Shown one piece after another: positions 13,037 to 16,812 of a stretch of 16,812 bases of DNA. Below the pieces are notes generated by a model. That model searched no databases. It worked only from the letters and a program-made list of their open reading frames with translations, and was not told the origin of the DNA. Position numbers and translations under genes: made by a program. The DNA comes from UMGS1484 sp045661365 (GTDB taxonomy: Bacteria; Bacillota; Clostridia; Oscillospirales; Acutalibacteraceae). The first letter of the stretch is position 1; each line of letters starts with the position of its first letter. The stretch is taken from positions 1-16,812 of the forward strand of contig JAZRFL010000003.1 in assembly GCA_045661365.1 (NCBI GenBank), read 5' to 3'.

Positions 13037-13044
13037 CCTCCTTA
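13037..13044 (-). promoter_or_regulatory. rpoB stop and rpoC ribosome binding site fused (TAAGGAGG)
   Basis: The TAA stop of rpoB (13042-13044) shares its last base with the AGGAGG of rpoC (13037-13042). Ribosomes ending on rpoB reach the rpoC site directly, a layout that favours coupled, near equal synthesis of beta and beta'. Confidence 0.8.
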
Positions 13045-16000
13045 ATATTGTTCATCCAGGTCTTGATCATCGTCGAAATCGTCCATGGCGAAATCGTCCA
13101 TGTCTTCGTCGGCAATGAGGTTGCCCTCGTCGTCTACTTCAGAAAAGCCCTCTAAGGTGTCGGCAACCATTTCTTCATCCATTTGGATAGGAATGCCTAC
13201 CACGTCGTCGTCATCGTCAAAGGTTTGCTTCAGGTCGATTTCTTCGCCCATTTGGTCAAGCACTTTAACATCCAATCCCAGAGATTGCAATTCTTTGATC
13301 AAAACCTTGAAGGATTCGGGAACGCCCGGCTTGGGAACGTTTTGACCCTTAACGATAGCTTCGTAAGTTTTAACACGTCCCACGATATCGTCGGATTTTA
13401 CAGTCAAGATCTCTTGCAAGGTATAAGCGGCACCGTAAGCTTCCAGTGCCCAAACTTCCATTTCACCAAACCGTTGGCCACCGAATTGAGCTTTACCGCC
13501 CAAGGGTTGTTGGGTAACCAAGGAGTACGGACCGGTGGAACGAGCGTGGATCTTGTCGTCTACCAAGTGGTGCAGTTTCAAGAAGTACATAACACCAACG
13601 GTTACGCGGTTGTCGAACTTGCGACCGGTACGACCGTCGTACAGGTCGGTCTTGCCGTCTTCTGCCAGACCTGCCTCTTTCAAGCATTCACGAATATCCG
13701 ACTCATGAGCACCGTCAAACACAGGCGTGCAAACCTTCCAACCGAGCGCACGGGCGGCATAACCCAAGTGCACTTCCAAAACCTGACCGATATTCATACG
13801 GGAAGGTACACCCAAGGGATTGAGCACAATATCCAACGGAGTACCGTCGGGCAAGAAGGGCATATCTTCTACCGGCAAAATACGGGATACAACACCCTTG
13901 TTACCGTGACGGCCGGCCATTTTGTCCCCTACCGAAATCTTACGTTTTTGGGCAATATAGCAACGAACCACCATATTGACACCGGGGTTGAGCTCGGAGC
14001 AGTTGTGACGGTCAAACACCTTAACGTCTACGACTGTACCGTATTCACCGTGAGGCACGCGCAACGAGGTGTCACGCACTTCGCGGGCTTTTTCACCGAA
14101 AATAGCGCGGAGCAAACGTTCTTCGGCGGTCATTTCGGTTTCACCCTTGGGAGTAACTTTACCAACCAAAATGTCACCGGCATGAACTTCGGCACCAATG
14201 CGAATGATACCGCGTTCGTCCAGATCTTTCAGGGCGTCTTCCCCAACGTTGGGAATGTCGCGAGTAATATCTTCGGGTCCCAGTTTGGTGTCGCGGGATT
14301 CTAATTCGTATTCTTCAATATGGATAGAGGTAAATACGTCGTCGCGTACTACCTTTTCGTTGATCAGTACAGCGTCTTCGTAGTTGTAACCTTCCCAAGT
14401 CATGAAGCCGATCAGAGCATTTTTACCCAAGGCCAATTCACCGTGATCGGTGGCAGGACCGTCGGCAATCACTTGATCTTTTTCTACACGATCGCCTTCG
14501 TTTACCACGGGGCGTTGGTTAATACAAGTACCTTGGTTGGAACGCAAGAACTTGGTAATTTCGTAGGAATCTACTTCCCCTTCATCGGTCAACACGTCTA
14601 CGCGGTCGGCTTGTACGTGTGTAACCGTACCGGCACGTTCGCACAGTACGCAAACGCCCGAGTCAACGGCGGCTTTGTATTCCATGCCGGTACCTACGAT
14701 CGGAGCGGCAGTTTTTAACAGAGGAACAGCCTGACGTTGCATGTTGGCGCCCATCAAAGCACGGTTGGCGTCGTCGTTTTCCAAGAAAGGAATCAAAGAG
14801 GTAGCAACCGAAATAACCATTTTGGGCGAAACGTCCATAAAGTCGGCACGTTCCCGTTCTACTTCGATAAATTCGTCGCGGCAACGAGCCGAAACCTTGG
14901 CGCGAGCAAAACGTCCGTCTTCGTCCAAAGGTTCGTTAGCCTGAACGACAATATAATCGTCTTCTACGTCAGCGGTCATGTAAACCACTTCGTTGAGAAC
15001 CACACCGGTTTCTTTGTCTACCCGACGGAAGGGGGCTTCCACAAAGCCGTATTCGTTAATGCGGGCAAAGGTAGCCAGGTAAGAGATCAAACCGATGTTG
15101 GGACCTTCGGGGGTTTCGATAGGACACATACGACCATAGTGGCTGTAGTGAACGTCACGCACTTCGAACCCTGCACGGTCACGGGACAAACCACCGGGAC
15201 CCAGAGCAGACAAACGACGTTTGTGAGTAAGTTCTGCCAAGGGGTTGTTTTGGTCCATAAATTGGGACAACGGCGAAGAACCGAAAAATTCTTTGATAGC
15301 TGCCACAACGGGACGAATATTGATCAGAGATTGGGGGGTAACAGCATCCAAGTCTTGGGCTTGAATGGTCATTTTTTCGCGAACCACACGTTCCATACGG
15401 GTAATACCGATACGGAATTGGTTTTGCAACAATTCACCCACGCAACGAATACGACGGTTGCCCAAGTGGTCGATGTCGTCTACGTTACCAATACCGTATT
15501 GCAAGCCCAAAATGTAGCTGATGGTAGCGAAAATGTCCCGCACGGTAATGTGGGTGGGAATCAATTCGGTACGGGCGGCTGCCACGGCGTCTTTGAGAGA
15601 TTCTTCGTCTTGATTTTCTTCCAACAAGCGAGCCAATACGTCAAAGCAAACACGTTCATTGATGCCACATTCTTCGGGATCGAAAGAAACGTAGTCCGCC
15701 ATGGAAACGGTATTGTTGGAAATAATTTTGTGTTCGCTTTCCACACCTTCGTATTCTACGGCAACGTAGGCTTCCCCTACCCCCTTGCTGTCCAGCAGGT
15801 TAGCCAATTCTTTGGAAACCAATTGGCCTGCTTCGGCAAGCACCTCACCGCTCAGGGGATCGGCTACGGGACGAGTCAGCACACGACCGGCAAGGCGGGG
15901 TGCCAATGCCAGCTTTTTGTTGTATTTATAGCGACCTACACGGGACAGGTCATAACGAGTGGGATCAAAGAACAAATTGTTGATGTGTTGTTCGGCACCC

Positions 16001-16749
16001 TCTACGGTAAAAGGTTCGCCGGGACGGAGTTTTTTGTAAACCTCCAGCAAAGCTTCTTCGGTGTTTTGGGCAATGTCTTTTTCCAACGTGACCAACAAGC
16101 GTTCGTTTTCACCGAAATATTCTTTGATTTCTTCGCTGCTACCCAAACCGATAGCACGAATAAAGGTGGTCAAAGGTAATTTACGGTTTTTGTCGATACG
16201 AACGTACAGTACTTCGTTTTGATCGGTTTCGTATTCCAGCCAAGCACCACGGGTAGGAATCACCGTAGAACTAAACAAATGACGACCCGATTTGTCGATG
16301 GTTTGATCAAAATAAGCACCGGGAGAACGAATCAATTGGGAAACAATGGCGCGCTCTGCCCCATTGATTACAAAAGTACCGTAGGGTGTCATTAAGGGGA
16401 AGTCACCCATAAATACTTCGCTTTCTTTGATTTCACCGGTTTCTTTGTTCAAAAGTCTTGCCGTTACCCGCAAAGCAGCAGCGTAAGTAGCATCTCGCTC
16501 TTTACACTCAATAATGCTGTATTTGGGGGTATCTTCCAATCGGTAGTCAACAAACGACAATTCCAGATTTCCGGTATAGTCGCAAATAGGAGGCATTTCA
16601 AACAATACTTCCCGCAGACCTTTTTCCACAAACCATTGATATGAGGATTTCTGAATTTCAATAAGATTGGGCATTTCCAAAATCTCATTGATGGTAGAAA
16701 AACTCATACGTTCTTTGGTACCGAGGCGGACTTTTTTCACATTGACCAT
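13042..16749 (-). CDS. rpoB: DNA-directed RNA polymerase subunit beta
   Basis: Beta is the second catalytic subunit of RNA polymerase and the target of rifampicin. The 1235-residue product starts MVNVKKVRLG, has the Firmicute-type NLIEIQKSSYQWF region at residues 28-40, and carries the rifampicin-pocket segment at about 489-520 with the wild-type D, H and S (SQFMDQNN, THKRRLSALG), so rifampicin sensitivity is expected. The KMAGRHGNKG stretch near the C-terminal half contacts the catalytic centre. Unusual is the last roughly 68 residues: they follow the normal end of the protein (LGLDVKVL) and are strongly acidic, with DDDDD and DDFDDDQDLD runs. The ATG at 16749 fits the family; the site upstream is only a weak GGAG at a somewhat long distance. 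The rplJ-rplL genes normally before it would lie beyond the window. Confidence 0.98.
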   Translation of the reverse strand: MVNVKKVRLGTKERMSFSTINEILEMPNLIEIQKSSYQWFVEKGLREVLFEMPPICDYTGNLELSFVDYRLEDTPKYSIIECKERDATYAAALRVTARLLNKETGEIKESEVFMGDFPLMTPYGTFVINGAERAIVSQLIRSPGAYFDQTIDKSGRHLFSSTVIPTRGAWLEYETDQNEVLYVRIDKNRKLPLTTFIRAIGLGSSEEIKEYFGENERLLVTLEKDIAQNTEEALLEVYKKLRPGEPFTVEGAEQHINNLFFDPTRYDLSRVGRYKYNKKLALAPRLAGRVLTRPVADPLSGEVLAEAGQLVSKELANLLDSKGVGEAYVAVEYEGVESEHKIISNNTVSMADYVSFDPEECGINERVCFDVLARLLEENQDEESLKDAVAAARTELIPTHITVRDIFATISYILGLQYGIGNVDDIDHLGNRRIRCVGELLQNQFRIGITRMERVVREKMTIQAQDLDAVTPQSLINIRPVVAAIKEFFGSSPLSQFMDQNNPLAELTHKRRLSALGPGGLSRDRAGFEVRDVHYSHYGRMCPIETPEGPNIGLISYLATFARINEYGFVEAPFRRVDKETGVVLNEVVYMTADVEDDYIVVQANEPLDEDGRFARAKVSARCRDEFIEVERERADFMDVSPKMVISVATSLIPFLENDDANRALMGANMQRQAVPLLKTAAPIVGTGMEYKAAVDSGVCVLCERAGTVTHVQADRVDVLTDEGEVDSYEITKFLRSNQGTCINQRPVVNEGDRVEKDQVIADGPATDHGELALGKNALIGFMTWEGYNYEDAVLINEKVVRDDVFTSIHIEEYELESRDTKLGPEDITRDIPNVGEDALKDLDERGIIRIGAEVHAGDILVGKVTPKGETEMTAEERLLRAIFGEKAREVRDTSLRVPHGEYGTVVDVKVFDRHNCSELNPGVNMVVRCYIAQKRKISVGDKMAGRHGNKGVVSRILPVEDMPFLPDGTPLDIVLNPLGVPSRMNIGQVLEVHLGYAARALGWKVCTPVFDGAHESDIRECLKEAGLAEDGKTDLYDGRTGRKFDNRVTVGVMYFLKLHHLVDDKIHARSTGPYSLVTQQPLGGKAQFGGQRFGEMEVWALEAYGAAYTLQEILTVKSDDIVGRVKTYEAIVKGQNVPKPGVPESFKVLIKELQSLGLDVKVLDQMGEEIDLKQTFDDDDDVVGIPIQMDEEMVADTLEGFSEVDDEGNLIADEDMDDFAMDDFDDDQDLDEQY

Positions 16750-16812
16750 CGTTTTACCACTCCATTCAATGAATTGAACAATTTACTAAAAAACAGTTGA
16801 TTTCACAGGATT
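16750..16812 (-). other. Leader region of rpoB, cut by window edge
   Basis: Only 63 bases are present. There is an AT-rich sequence with a GGAG about 10 bases before the start codon and a short dyad TTCAAT-GA-ATTGAA (16765-16778). No promoter can be assigned, and the rplL gene end is not visible. Confidence 0.4.

Noticed and set aside
13029..13115. Upstream extension of rpoC into rpoB
   Set aside because: The family start and an AAGGAGG site both support the ATG at 13028.
16765..16778. TTCAAT-GA-ATTGAA dyad before rpoB as an operator
   Set aside because: Short AT-rich dyads arise often by chance, and the promoter is not in the window.
1..16812. tRNA, rRNA, CRISPR array, insertion sequence or riboswitch
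   Set aside because: I looked for cloverleaf-like sequences, regular repeats, transposase frames and long conserved leaders and saw none; flanking direct repeats around the accessory block were also not found by eye.

Overview
The window is a piece of bacterial chromosome dominated by the conserved RNA polymerase and translation genes in the order rpoB-rpoC, then rpsL-rpsG-fusA-tuf, all on the minus strand, so reading runs from high to low coordinates. The strong AGGAGG ribosome binding sites, the TTGACA-type promoters, the split rpoB and rpoC genes, the rpoBC/str gene order and a secreted protein with a type I dockerin all suggest an anaerobic Firmicute of class Clostridia, probably a gut or rumen member of the Oscillospiraceae/Ruminococcaceae type. 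That placement is inference, since no search could be run.

Layout from right to left (the direction of transcription): rpoB (16749-13042) and rpoC (13028-9345) are 13 bases apart and share a TAAGGAGG junction. They end at a strong hairpin terminator. Where many Firmicutes have only a small L7Ae-like gene, there is instead an accessory block of about 5.2 kb. It holds a cytoplasmic GH28 pectinase-family gene (9257-7446), then a secreted 844-residue protein (7286-4752) with an N-terminal dockerin, a likely TIM-barrel hydrolase region, a GATase-like/beta-galactosidase trimerisation-like region and a beta-rich C-terminus. Each of these two genes appears to have its own promoter and terminator. Next comes a stretch of gene remnants (about 4236-4683): an XRE-type regulator that has lost its N-terminal half, the tail of an opposite-strand gene that has lost its start at the same point, and a short hydrophobic fragment. 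Two terminators then insulate the str operon.

The str operon begins at a TTGACA-17-TAAACT promoter (4108-4136) and holds rpsL (4042-3629), rpsG (3457-2987, GTG start) and fusA (2930-852). tuf (729 to beyond the left edge) follows with a probable promoter of its own. Both the rpsL and tuf leaders carry a hairpin very near the predicted transcript 5' end.

Most noteworthy: a polysaccharide-degradation cassette lodged inside one of the most conserved gene neighbourhoods of bacteria; a dockerin protein whose central hydrolase-like region I cannot place in a named glycoside hydrolase family; a GH28 protein that lacks two of the four signature motifs; a deletion scar that removed a divergent promoter region together with both gene starts; a terminator and promoter built into the same bases after rpoC; and a CxC-x4-CxxC cysteine cluster in EF-Tu.
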